A DNA stretch of 64,000 nt from Spirochaetaceae bacterium. GTDB lineage: Bacteria; Myxococcota_A; UBA9160; UBA4427. A model generated the notes under the pieces. That model had not been told where the DNA came from, ran no database searches, and saw nothing but the letters and a program-made list of their open reading frames with translations. Location: positions 1 to 64,000 of the forward strand of contig JACKFD010000015.1 in assembly GCA_020632655.1 (NCBI GenBank), in the 5' to 3' direction. Shown piece after piece: positions 17,986 through 26,129 of this stretch. The translations under genes were made by a program, and so were the position numbers. Position 1 is the first letter of the stretch; each line of letters starts with the position of its first letter.

Positions 17986-18428
17986 GCGACGGCGGAACGA
18001 CGGGGAAGAGCGGCGATTCGAAGACGGTCACGCGACCGATGCCGCCGCGGACGGAGCTCTCGCAAGGGTTCTGGGACGCGGTCGCGCGCGGCGAGCTCGC
18101 GGTCCAGCGCTGCGGGGCCTGCGGACTGTTGCGGCACTACCCGCAGCTGCGCTGTCCCGCCTGCCAGAGCGCGGAGGTCTCCTGGCAGCCGCTCGCGGGC
18201 GAAGGCGAGATCCATTCCTACACGGTCGCCCATCGCGCCTTCCACCCGGCCTGGAAGGAGCACGTGCCCTACGTGATCGCGACGATCGAGCTCGACGAGG
18301 GGGTGCGGATGGTCTGCGACCTGCTGGGCGCCGACCCGGACACGATCGCGATCGGGCAGCGTGTGCGCGTGCGCTTCGAGGATCTACCCGGCCAGGGCCG
18401 GATGCCGCGCTTCGACGTCGTCGACTGA
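17982..18428 (+). CDS. Zn-ribbon OB-fold DUF35 protein
   Basis: A 148-residue acyl-CoA-associated DUF35 protein. A rubredoxin-like zinc ribbon has Cys44-x2-Cys47-x10-Cys58-x2-Cys61. The OB-fold part reads GEGEIHSYTVAHRAFHPAWKE and PYVIATIELDEGVRMVCDL. Such proteins form complexes with thiolase-like partners and shape the CoA-ester binding site. The overlap with the thiolase-like gene supports a two-subunit enzyme. The N-terminal 30 residues are polar and probably disordered. Confidence 0.88.
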   Translation: MSDGGTTGKSGDSKTVTRPMPPRTELSQGFWDAVARGELAVQRCGACGLLRHYPQLRCPACQSAEVSWQPLAGEGEIHSYTVAHRAFHPAWKEHVPYVIATIELDEGVRMVCDLLGADPDTIAIGQRVRVRFEDLPGQGRMPRFDVVD

Positions 18429-18638
18429 CGGTGCACGCAGGCGCCCGGCGCGCAGGCGATGCGCAACCGAGGGGTCGCGCGGCTTGCGGCGACGCATTGC
18501 GATCGGCCGAGGTCGACGCGGCCTCACCATTCGCATCGCCGGGGGCACTCCCTGGTGGGGCGCAGTGTGGGGCTCGCCGTGCGACGTGGGCGGACGCTCG
18601 CGTCGGGGCCCGGGCTCGTCGACGGGGAGTCGCGACGC

Positions 18639-19355
18639 GTGCGATGCATCGAGACGGAATACGCGGGAGCGGCGCCGGTGCGCTGCTTCGAGACCGACGA
18701 GCCGGCGCTGCTCGAGGCGGTCTTCCGACTGCGTTACGTGGTCTACGTCGAGGAGATGCGGCGTCGGCAGCCCCATGCCGACCCGGTCGCGCGGCGGCTG
18801 GCGGAGCCCCTCGATCGTGACGCGCTGCACGTGGTGGCCTGTGCGGCGGGGGCCGGGCCGGGTGAGGTCGCCGGGGGCGAGGGGCTGCTGGGCGCGCTGC
18901 GCATCAGTCTCTCCCGACATGGGGGCCTCGAGACGATCGAACGGCTCTACGGACTCGACGCGGGCGGATTCGGGGATCGTTCGATGGTGATCACGCGTCT
19001 CGTGACGCGGCCCGAGGCGCGAGGTGGAGCCTCGAGCGCCGGCCTTGCCCTCGCGTGCGCGGCCTATCGGATCGGGCTTCGCGAGCGACTCACAGCGGGC
19101 TTCATCGACTGCCACGTCGGCCTCGAGCCGCTCTTCGTCTGGCTCGGCTTCGACCCGATCCGACGCTTCACCCACGCCGACTACGGCGAGATCGCCGTGA
19201 TGCGCATCGACCCCCTCGACCGCGCGCGGCTCGCACGGACCGACTCGCCCTTCCTGCGGATCCTCGCTGCCGCCGAGGATTCGGGCTCCGTGCATTCGGT
19301 CCCCACCGTATCGGGCGAGCGCGAATGCGCTCGAGTGCCTGAGCGCGAAGCATGA
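18639..19355 (+). CDS. N-acyl amino acid synthase (FeeM)-like acyltransferase
   Basis: A GNAT-fold protein of about 238 residues. EPALLEAVFRLRYVVYVEEM is the N-terminal signature shared by acyl-homoserine-lactone synthases and FeeM-type N-acyl amino acid synthases. LLGALRISL, RSMVITRLVTRPEARG (acyl/CoA-binding strand and loop) and a late FIDCHVGLEPLFVWLGF follow. The start is set at GTG 18639 because a GGGGAG site lies 9 nt upstream; the frame is open back to ATG 18459 but reads Arg/His-rich there. The product would be an acylated amine from acyl-ACP or acyl-CoA. It overlaps the next gene by ATGA. Confidence 0.6.
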   Translation: MRCIETEYAGAAPVRCFETDEPALLEAVFRLRYVVYVEEMRRRQPHADPVARRLAEPLDRDALHVVACAAGAGPGEVAGGEGLLGALRISLSRHGGLETIERLYGLDAGGFGDRSMVITRLVTRPEARGGASSAGLALACAAYRIGLRERLTAGFIDCHVGLEPLFVWLGFDPIRRFTHADYGEIAVMRIDPLDRARLARTDSPFLRILAAAEDSGSVHSVPTVSGERECARVPEREA

Positions 19356-20479
19356 TCGAGACGCCGCCGGACACGATCGAGGAGTTCCTGCGTCTGCCCG
19401 TCGCGCTCGAGAGCGACGATCCGCGCTTCGTCGTGCGGCGGATCCCACCGGCGGAATACGAGCGCGTCTACGCCTGCGTCGACGAGGCATTCGGCCGGGT
19501 GCGCCCGCGCGACCACTACGACTGGATGTACCGCCGCAATCCCTACGGACACGCGCGGATCTGGGGTGTGGAAGAGGTGGCGACCGGGCGGCTGCTCAAG
19601 ACCGGGGCCTTCTTCCCCTGGCCGATCTGGCGGGGCGGCGAGGCGATCCGGGGCTCGATGGCCGGCGACGTCGCGACCGTGCCGGACTGGCAGCGCCAGG
19701 GCCTCACGCGGATCCGCCGCATCGTGCGCCGCTCGCATCCCTGGGCCGGCACGATCTGCACGATCGCCGGCCCGAACGAGGGCTCGCGCATCGTGACGCG
19801 CAAGGCGGGCGAGGCGGAGACGATGCTGGGGGCGCTGCCGGGAGGCGTGCTCGTCCTGCGCGGGGCGGGTGTGCTCGGGCGCGCGGGCCTGCCGCGGCTG
19901 GCGGCGCGGCCGCTCGGTCGCGTGGCGGACGGGGTGCTCGCGCTCTGGTCGCGACTCGGACTGGGGCGCGTCGAGCGCGGCGTGGGGCAGGGCGCCTCTC
20001 GCTTCGAGCCGGTCACGCGCTTCGACGTCGCCTTCGACGCGGTGACCGAGCGGACGATGTCGTTTCCGGGCTACTGGTCGCCGCACAACGCGGACTTCCT
20101 CAACTGGCGCTATGTCGACCATCCCGTCGAGCGTTATGTGGCCTTCGCCCTCGTCGAGCACGAACGGCCCGTCGCCTACTCGGTCCTGCGGCTCGACGGG
20201 GAGCAGGCGACGCTCGCGGAGTTCGCGGCGGAGGGCCTCCCGTCGCGACAGGGCCCGCGTCTCCTGGCCGAGACGATCGCCGTCGCCCGGGCGGCGGGCT
20301 GCGCCTGGGTGGACTTCTTCTCGACGCCGACCTGGCGGCATTGGGGGCTCTTCCGACGGGCGGGGATGCTGCCCTTTCGCACGCGCAACCATCTCGACGC
20401 GGCCTACAAGCTCGACGAGGCGGGGGTGCAGGACGTGCGGCGCTGGCAGCTCACGCCGGGCGATCGCGACTACCACTAG
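19352..20479 (+). CDS. GNAT-family acyltransferase-like protein
   Basis: A 375-residue protein with a GNAT-like N-terminal half: YDWMYRRNPYG, then GSMAGDVATVPDWQRQGLTRIRRIVRRS, which matches the acetyl-CoA pyrophosphate loop (Q/RxxGxG/A-like). A C-terminal part repeats acyltransferase features (VAYSVLRLDG, TIAVARAAGCAWVDFFSTP, HWGLFRRAGM). Its role is unknown. The ATGA overlap with the FeeM-like gene suggests the two proteins act on the same acyl product. Confidence 0.65.
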   Translation: MIETPPDTIEEFLRLPVALESDDPRFVVRRIPPAEYERVYACVDEAFGRVRPRDHYDWMYRRNPYGHARIWGVEEVATGRLLKTGAFFPWPIWRGGEAIRGSMAGDVATVPDWQRQGLTRIRRIVRRSHPWAGTICTIAGPNEGSRIVTRKAGEAETMLGALPGGVLVLRGAGVLGRAGLPRLAARPLGRVADGVLALWSRLGLGRVERGVGQGASRFEPVTRFDVAFDAVTERTMSFPGYWSPHNADFLNWRYVDHPVERYVAFALVEHERPVAYSVLRLDGEQATLAEFAAEGLPSRQGPRLLAETIAVARAAGCAWVDFFSTPTWRHWGLFRRAGMLPFRTRNHLDAAYKLDEAGVQDVRRWQLTPGDRDYH

Positions 20480-20488
20480 TCGGACGGC

Positions 20489-21712
20489 TCAGCGTACGGG
20501 TCGGACGCGCAGCGCCGCGGGCGCGCGCAGGACGCTCTGCCGCGGACGCGCCGCCTCCGCATCGATCAGCTCGAGCCGCGGCAGGCGCTCGAGCAGGACC
20601 TCCATCGCGACCTGCAGGTTGCGTCGGGCGAGATGCGCTCCCGGACAGCTCTTCACGCCGCGACCGAAGGTGAGGGCGTCCCGGCTCGGTCGCGAGAGGT
20701 CGAAGCGGTCGGGGTCGGCGAAGACCGCCGGGTCGCGGTTCGCCCCCGCGATCGCGAAGAGCACCCAGGCATCCGCGGGGAGGTCGACGTCCCGGAAACG
20801 CACGGGGCGGGAGGCGGCGAGCCGGGGCAGGACGGCGATCGGTGTCTCGAGGCGCAGCCCCTCTTCGACGGCGGCGGGCACGAGGGACGGATCCTCGCGC
20901 AGGCGTTCCTGCAGCTCGGGCCGACTCAGCACGAGCGAGAGCAGGTTCCCGAGGCTGCCGTGCGTCGTCTCGCCTCCGGTCGGGAAGAGCAGTCGGATGT
21001 GGCTCTCGATCTCGGTATCGGACAGCCGTCGACCGTCTACCTCGGCCGCGAGCAGCTCCGAGATCACGTCCTCGCGCGGCTCACGACGTCGCGCCGCCAC
21101 GACGGGCCGGAGATAGGCCGTGAACTCCTTCGCCGCGGCTCGCGCGGCGTCGGGCTCCTCGCGGAAGCGGAGCAGGGCGAGCGCCCAGGCGTGGAAGGCG
21201 TCCTCGCGCTCGCGCGGCAGACCGAGCAGGCGCGTGATGACCTTGTACGGAAAGCGCGCCGTGAGCTCTGCGACGAGGTCCCACGGTCCCTGCGGTGCGC
21301 GCTCGAGCATCGCGTCGACGAGCTCGTGGGCGAGGGCGCGCAGGCCCGCCTCCTCGAAGCGCGTGATCGCCCGGGAGCGGAAGGCCGGCGTCGCGAGACG
21401 GCGGTAGACGAGGTGCCGCTCGCGCTCCGGCATCGAGATGAAGCTCTCGCCGATCGCCGGCTCGAACGAGGCCCGGTACATCCGATGCGGCGGGAAGGCG
21501 TCGACGTCGGCGAAGGCCTCGAGCAGCGCGGCATGTCCCGTGATCACGAAGGCGGGCTGCCCGCCGAAGCGACAGGGGGCGATCGGTGCGATGCGACGGA
21601 GTGCATGGAGCGTCTCGTGGAGTGCGTCGCCGGGCAGGGGCTCGAGGGCGAAGTCGCAGTCGCGGGGATCGCGCGCCGACCCGTCCGTGCGCCGGACCTC
21701 CGCTGCCGTCAT
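20489..21712 (-). CDS. Cytochrome P450
   Basis: A 407-residue soluble bacterial P450. The I-helix reads GGETTHGS, the K-helix ExxR is EGLR, the meander and heme loop read FGRGVKSCPGAHLARRN with heme-ligand Cys356. The substrate is unknown; steroid, terpenoid or alkyl hydroxylation all fit the setting. No ferredoxin or reductase is next to it. It overlaps the upstream amidohydrolase by ATGA (21709-21712), so both are probably one operon with the amidohydrolase first. Confidence 0.93.
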   Translation of the reverse strand: MTAAEVRRTDGSARDPRDCDFALEPLPGDALHETLHALRRIAPIAPCRFGGQPAFVITGHAALLEAFADVDAFPPHRMYRASFEPAIGESFISMPERERHLVYRRLATPAFRSRAITRFEEAGLRALAHELVDAMLERAPQGPWDLVAELTARFPYKVITRLLGLPREREDAFHAWALALLRFREEPDAARAAAKEFTAYLRPVVAARRREPREDVISELLAAEVDGRRLSDTEIESHIRLLFPTGGETTHGSLGNLLSLVLSRPELQERLREDPSLVPAAVEEGLRLETPIAVLPRLAASRPVRFRDVDLPADAWVLFAIAGANRDPAVFADPDRFDLSRPSRDALTFGRGVKSCPGAHLARRNLQVAMEVLLERLPRLELIDAEAARPRQSVLRAPAALRVRPVR

Positions 21713-22869
21713 GCGAAGCTCGACGCCTCGGGGCCGATCCGCGCGGCATGCGGCGTGAGCACGGCGCGGTCGAGGCCGTAGACGCGCAGCGCGTTCTCCC
21801 CGAGCATCGCCCGCAGCTCCGACTCGGGCACGCCGTCGAAGGTCGCGTGCAGTCGCGCCGAGGTCTCGGGCCAGGTGCCCTCGTCGTGCGGGAAGTCCGC
21901 GCCCCAGAGGATCGTGGGCACGCCGATCGCGTGGCGTCCCTCGCACTCGCTGCGGCTCATGAACGACGCGCCGACGCTGCATTGTCGGGCCCAATACGCG
22001 GAGGGCGACATCGAGAGCCCCTCGGCCAGCGTCATCGTGGAGACCGTGCCCGCGTACTGCTCGTCGAGCTGACGCAGGAGCGGCGCGACCCAGCCGGCGA
22101 ACTGCTCCGTGAAGACGAGGCGCAGGCGCGGGTGGCGCTCGAGCACGCCGGACCAGAGCAGGTGCCAGAAGAGGCGGTGTGCGAACCAGCCGACCTCCGT
22201 GAAGAAGATCGAGGTCGAGCCCGGCAGGTCGCCGAGCGGGAGCCCCTCGCCGCCGTGGGTGTGGATCGGCATCGCGAGGTCCTCGCAGACGCTCCAGATC
22301 GGCTCGAAGCGCGGGTCGTGCCAACCGGGCGCGTCGAGGGGCTGGCTGCGCAGGATCACGCCGCCGAGACCGGCCCGCTTCGCCGTCTCGATCTCCGCGA
22401 CCGCCGCCGGGACGTCGTCGACGATCCCGACGAGGGCGAGGCCCACGTGGCGCTCGGGCTGCGGCGAGTCGTGCACGAAGTCCGCGAGCCAGCGGTTGTG
22501 GGCGCGGCAGCCCGCGGCCGCGGCGTCGGGTCGCGTCGGGTCGAAGGGATGGCCGAAGAGGTTGTAGAAGGGGGGCGCCGCTCGGCCGGCGGGCTGCGGA
22601 AAGATCACCTCGGCGGCGATCCCGTCCGCGTCCATCTGCGGCAGCCGCAGCCACGGCGACCAACGCGCCGTGAGCGGCGCCCGCTCGTCGTCCCCGTCGT
22701 CGGACGGAATGCGCGGCCCGATCAGGCTCGCCGCGCGACGTCGGATCGCCTCGGGATCCGCGAGCATCGCGTCGTAGTCCGCCCGCCAGGCCGGGTCGAG
22801 GTACTCGCGGTAGATGGCGGGCGGGGCTCCGGCGTGTCCGTCGCACGAGACGATCAGCAGGCGTGACAT
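21709..22869 (-). CDS. Amidohydrolase (Amidohydro_2 type)
   Basis: A 386-residue metal-dependent TIM-barrel hydrolase of the COG2159/ACMSD group. It starts with LLIVSCDGHAGAP, has LPQMDADGIAAEVIFP, PIHTHGGEGLP, LRLVFTEQFAGWVAPLLRQLDE and ILWGADFPHDEGTWP with the metal-binding Asp/His. Enzymes of this group hydrolyse or decarboxylate ring-cleavage products; the substrate is unknown. A strong GGAGGAGG site precedes ATG 22869. It is co-transcribed with the P450. Confidence 0.85.
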   Translation of the reverse strand: MSRLLIVSCDGHAGAPPAIYREYLDPAWRADYDAMLADPEAIRRRAASLIGPRIPSDDGDDERAPLTARWSPWLRLPQMDADGIAAEVIFPQPAGRAAPPFYNLFGHPFDPTRPDAAAAGCRAHNRWLADFVHDSPQPERHVGLALVGIVDDVPAAVAEIETAKRAGLGGVILRSQPLDAPGWHDPRFEPIWSVCEDLAMPIHTHGGEGLPLGDLPGSTSIFFTEVGWFAHRLFWHLLWSGVLERHPRLRLVFTEQFAGWVAPLLRQLDEQYAGTVSTMTLAEGLSMSPSAYWARQCSVGASFMSRSECEGRHAIGVPTILWGADFPHDEGTWPETSARLHATFDGVPESELRAMLGENALRVYGLDRAVLTPHAARIGPEASSFA

Positions 22870-22977
22870 GGGCGCCTCCTCCGAGCGGAGTCGACCCTAT
22901 CACACGCCGGCATCACGAGGGAAGTGCGTCGAGCTGCGGTCCGTCGAGTGGGTCGATGGGCGCCGCGCGGCTGCGGC

Positions 22978-24144
22978 TCAGTCGAGGTGGTAGATGCGCG
23001 CAGCCGTGCCTTCGAGCACGTCGTGCACGACCTGCTCCGGCAGCCCGGCCATCGCCCGGTCGATGTAGTCCGCCGGATGGTCCGCGGGCGTCGCGGGACC
23101 CGGAGACATCGACGTGGGATGCGGATAGTCCGTCTCCCACATGATGTTCTTCGGGAAGCGCGCGACCGCGCTGCGGAGCGCCTCCTCCTCGAACCAGAAG
23201 CAGCCGTAGATCTGGCGCTCGAAGTACTCGCTCGGGAGCAGGTCGTATTCCGGGTGCTCCTTGGCGACGCCCCCGTTGCGCCACTGCCAGTCCATCGCTT
23301 CGATCGCGCTGCCGAGCCAGCCGACGCCGCTCTCGACCGAGACGAGGGGGAGGTCGGGGAAGCGATGGCAGACGCCGCCGAAGATCAGGTCGGCGAGCTG
23401 CTTCGAGTTGTCGATGAAGATCGTCGAGGAGACGCGAGCGAAGTTGGCCTTGACGCCGCAGCCGGCGCGATCGTCGATCAGCTCCTCGAAGGAGCCGCCG
23501 CCGATGTGGAAGCTGATCGAGAGCCCGTGCGCCTGGGCGGCCGCGTAGACGCGATCCCAGTGCCGGTCGTGGAGCATCGGCTGGCCCCAGACCTGGGGCT
23601 GGTTGCAGGCGAGCACGGCCTTGTGGCCGAGGGGCGCGCAACGCTCGATCTCCGCCACCCAGGCGTCGACGTCCCAGAACGGACTCGCCATCACGGGGAC
23701 CAGGCGGTTCGGGTCGGCGCTGCACCACTCGACGAGGAAGTCGTTGTAGGCCCGCACGCAGGCCAGCATGAGGTCGGGATCCTTCAGCTTCAGGAAGGCC
23801 TGGGAGCCGAAGCCGCCCGTGTTCGGGTAGAGGACCTGAGCGAAGATCCGCTCCTCGTCCATCATCGCGAGCCGTGCCGTCGCGTCGTACGAGGCGGGCG
23901 GGCACTCGTCGAAGGTGAGCCGCGTCTCGGGGATCGTGCCGTCGAAGCCCGCGGCCGTGACCATGCCGGGGCCACCCGCGACGTCGCCGCCGATGATCCA
24001 GAGGTCGCGGCCGTCGACGCGCTCGATGTGCGGGATCGCGTCGCCCCATTTCGAGGCCACGCGCGAGGTCCAGGTATCCGGCGGCTCGGTCACGTGGGTG
24101 TCGGTATCGATGGCGCGGTATCGGTCGAAGAACGAGCGGCTCAT
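22978..24144 (-). CDS. Amidohydrolase (Amidohydro_2 type), second copy
   Basis: A 388-residue paralogue of the same group. YRAIDTDTHVTEPPDTW is the first metal motif. FAQVLYPNTGGFG, GLSISFHIGGGSFEE, LPLVSVESGVGWLGSAIEAMDWQW and IMWETDYPHPTSM follow. The last is the conserved Asp-x-x-His site. ATG 24144 with GAGGAGGAAG is chosen; the frame runs on to 24885 but overlaps the globin gene. It shares layout with the amidohydrolase at 53298 more than with its neighbour at 21709. Confidence 0.85.
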   Translation of the reverse strand: MSRSFFDRYRAIDTDTHVTEPPDTWTSRVASKWGDAIPHIERVDGRDLWIIGGDVAGGPGMVTAAGFDGTIPETRLTFDECPPASYDATARLAMMDEERIFAQVLYPNTGGFGSQAFLKLKDPDLMLACVRAYNDFLVEWCSADPNRLVPVMASPFWDVDAWVAEIERCAPLGHKAVLACNQPQVWGQPMLHDRHWDRVYAAAQAHGLSISFHIGGGSFEELIDDRAGCGVKANFARVSSTIFIDNSKQLADLIFGGVCHRFPDLPLVSVESGVGWLGSAIEAMDWQWRNGGVAKEHPEYDLLPSEYFERQIYGCFWFEEEALRSAVARFPKNIMWETDYPHPTSMSPGPATPADHPADYIDRAMAGLPEQVVHDVLEGTAARIYHLD

Positions 24145-24191
24145 GGCTTCCTCCTCGCCGGCGATCGCCGACGTGCGGGGTGGGGCTTCGT

Positions 24192-24680
24192 TCAGGACGG
24201 GGCAGCGCTCCCGTCGGCGTCGTGTGCGACGTCGGTGTCGGGGGCGGCGTCCGACCCGGCGGACGCAGCGGTCCCGTCGGTGTGACGCGGCGCGCGCGCC
24301 GACGGGTCGGGGCGGTTGACCAGCATGTGGGCCGTCCGCGTGAAGGCCTGGAGGAGGGCGCGGTCGAGGGGCGCATCGAGCGCCGCGTCGAGCAGCGCGA
24401 GGCGCATGCATTCGACCCAGGCGTCGGCGAGGGCGGGATCGATCGCGTAGGGCGCGTGGGCACCCCGCATGCAGACGTGACCGAAGCGCTCCTCGTAGCG
24501 CGGGGGGCCGCCGAGCCAGCCGCACAGGAAGGCCGTCAGCCGGTCGCGCATCGGCTCGAGATCCGCCGCGTGCATCGCCCGCAGCCCGGTCGCGAAAGGC
24601 TGCGTCTCCATCGCGTCGTAGAAGCGATCGACCAGCGCGCGGACGCCCCGCTCCTCGCCGAGGTCCAGATAGGGATCCAT
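24192..24680 (-). CDS. Group II truncated hemoglobin-like protein with disordered tail
   Basis: A 162-residue globin. YLDLGEERGVRALVDRFYDAM, FLCGWLGGPPRYEERFGH and MRGAHAPYAIDPALADAWVECM match group II truncated hemoglobins, including the proximal-His region. After RTAHMLVNRP the last 40 or so residues are a Pro/Asp/Ala-rich tail absent from the family. It may bind O2 or NO and could support the oxygenases nearby. ATG 24680 lies 14 nt after a perfect inverted repeat. Confidence 0.8.
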   Translation of the reverse strand: MDPYLDLGEERGVRALVDRFYDAMETQPFATGLRAMHAADLEPMRDRLTAFLCGWLGGPPRYEERFGHVCMRGAHAPYAIDPALADAWVECMRLALLDAALDAPLDRALLQAFTRTAHMLVNRPDPSARAPRHTDGTAASAGSDAAPDTDVAHDADGSAAPS

Positions 24681-24693
24681 CACACCCCGCTCG

Positions 24694-24715
24694 GCGTCGA
24701 CTCGCGGGTCGACGC
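24694..24715. promoter_or_regulatory. Inverted repeat upstream of the globin gene
   Basis: GCGTCGAC-TCGCGG-GTCGACGC is a perfect 8-bp inverted repeat with a 6-nt spacer, ending 14 nt before the globin start. It could be an operator or a 5' leader hairpin near the ribosome site. Confidence 0.4.
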
Positions 24716-24940
24716 ATGCGCACCTCGTGTGCAAGCGATGTACCAGTCACGCCGCGGGGGCTTCGCCGTCGCGGCGGCCGGAGCGCATGTTCGTCGCGGG
24801 CCCCCGGTTGATCCGCGAGGCGAAACGGCACGCGGTCCTCGCGAGTAGGGCTCGATGTCACACCCCGACACGGGGGGATCGGCATGGCCGCAGGGGCCGT
24901 GCGCGGCGTTCCGGGCGCGCACGACCCCGGGCCCCGCGAC

Positions 24941-25906
24941 TCAGGCCGCGGCGGGCAGGACCTCGAGGATCCGATCCGTCCGCGGCGCGCGCTCCATCGC
25001 CGCGAAGGCGTCCGCGCGCACGTGCTTCCGCGCGATCTGCTCCTCGATCATGGCCGGCGTCACGAGCCCGTCCTCGACGCACTCCCGGAGCAGACCGAAG
25101 AAGTAGCCCTCCTGATTCGGATCCGGGTGCACGCGGTAGTGCCCGAGCAGCGCATGGTCGCCTAGCAGCCGTCGCCGTGCCCAGAGCGCCCAGCCGAGCG
25201 GTGGGAATCTCCGGAACTTGTCCGCCGGCGTGAAGTCGATCGGGAGGCCCGCCTTCCACGGCTGCGTCCATCGCTTCGTCGTGTGCAGCATGCGCGTCTG
25301 CTGGCTGAATCGATCGAGATCGTTCCAGCCGCTCTCGAAGAGACCGATCGACTCGCGCGGCTCGTGTCGCAGCGTGATCCAGTCCTTGTAGTCGAGCGTC
25401 TCGTCGAAGAGCGCCTGGAACTGCTCGCGAACGCGCCAATGGGGCAGCTTCTCGCAGTCGAGCAGCATCACGCTCGTGGCCATTCGTCCCTCCACGGATC
25501 GGCTGCGGCGATCGCGCGGACGACAGAAGATCGCCTTGCCCTGCATGTCGCGGGAGAGCAGGTCCCAGACGTCGCCGACGGCGAAGACGTCGGGGTCGAT
25601 CACGACCGCGCGGCCCTGGTAGCCCATCAGCTCGGGCGGCATGAAGCGCAGCGGCGTGAAGGATTGCAGGTCCTCGTTGCGCCAGATGCGCTCGATGCCG
25701 TCGCGCAGGAAGGGCTGGCCCTCCTTCTCCTGCAGGAAGGGATGCTTCCCATGCTCGATCAGGCAGACGTCGAACCGATCGTTGTGTCGGCTCTGGCGCC
25801 TGAGCGAGTGGGCGCCGACGAGGGCCCCCAGGATCTGCTTGTGGTTGGTGTGGATGAAGACGCAGGGCTTCTGCCTGCTCGGCTCGGATTGGATGGTCCC
25901 GTTCAC
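24941..25906 (-). CDS. Putative glycosyltransferase (GT-A/GT8-like)
   Basis: A 321-residue soluble protein. KPCVFIHTNHKQILGALVGAHSLRR begins a nucleotide-sugar-type Rossmann strand. YQGRAVVIDPDVFAVGDVWDLL holds a DPD motif in the position of the GT-A DxD metal site. RMATSVMLLDCEKL resembles the GT8 acceptor region. Donor and acceptor are unknown. The start is GTG 25906 (VNGTIQS) with a GGGGGGA site; no ATG fits. It is divergent from the GH172 gene across 223 bp. Confidence 0.55.
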   Translation of the reverse strand: MNGTIQSEPSRQKPCVFIHTNHKQILGALVGAHSLRRQSRHNDRFDVCLIEHGKHPFLQEKEGQPFLRDGIERIWRNEDLQSFTPLRFMPPELMGYQGRAVVIDPDVFAVGDVWDLLSRDMQGKAIFCRPRDRRSRSVEGRMATSVMLLDCEKLPHWRVREQFQALFDETLDYKDWITLRHEPRESIGLFESGWNDLDRFSQQTRMLHTTKRWTQPWKAGLPIDFTPADKFRRFPPLGWALWARRRLLGDHALLGHYRVHPDPNQEGYFFGLLRECVEDGLVTPAMIEEQIARKHVRADAFAAMERAPRTDRILEVLPAAA

Positions 25907-26129
25907 GATCGTCCCCCCTCTACGATTCGGGCTGGCCCCTCGCCGACCGGCGGCGGGCCGGGCCTCCGCGACGCGGCCAGCGGCACGCGTCGATCCGGTT
26001 CTTCGCAAGGCCCGTGCCGAGAGAGGCTGGACGCAGGCCCGATCCCGATGGCGGACGCAGAGGGGATCGCGGAAGCTCCGGACCCGGGGCGCTACGCCTC
26101 GAGCCCGAACGATCCGCGAGGAAGACGCC

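Noticed and set aside
20489..22903. A single 804-codon frame that includes the P450
   Set aside because: Only the 407 codons from ATG 21712 are P450-like. The upstream part is a shifted-frame reading of the amidohydrolase gene, not a fusion.
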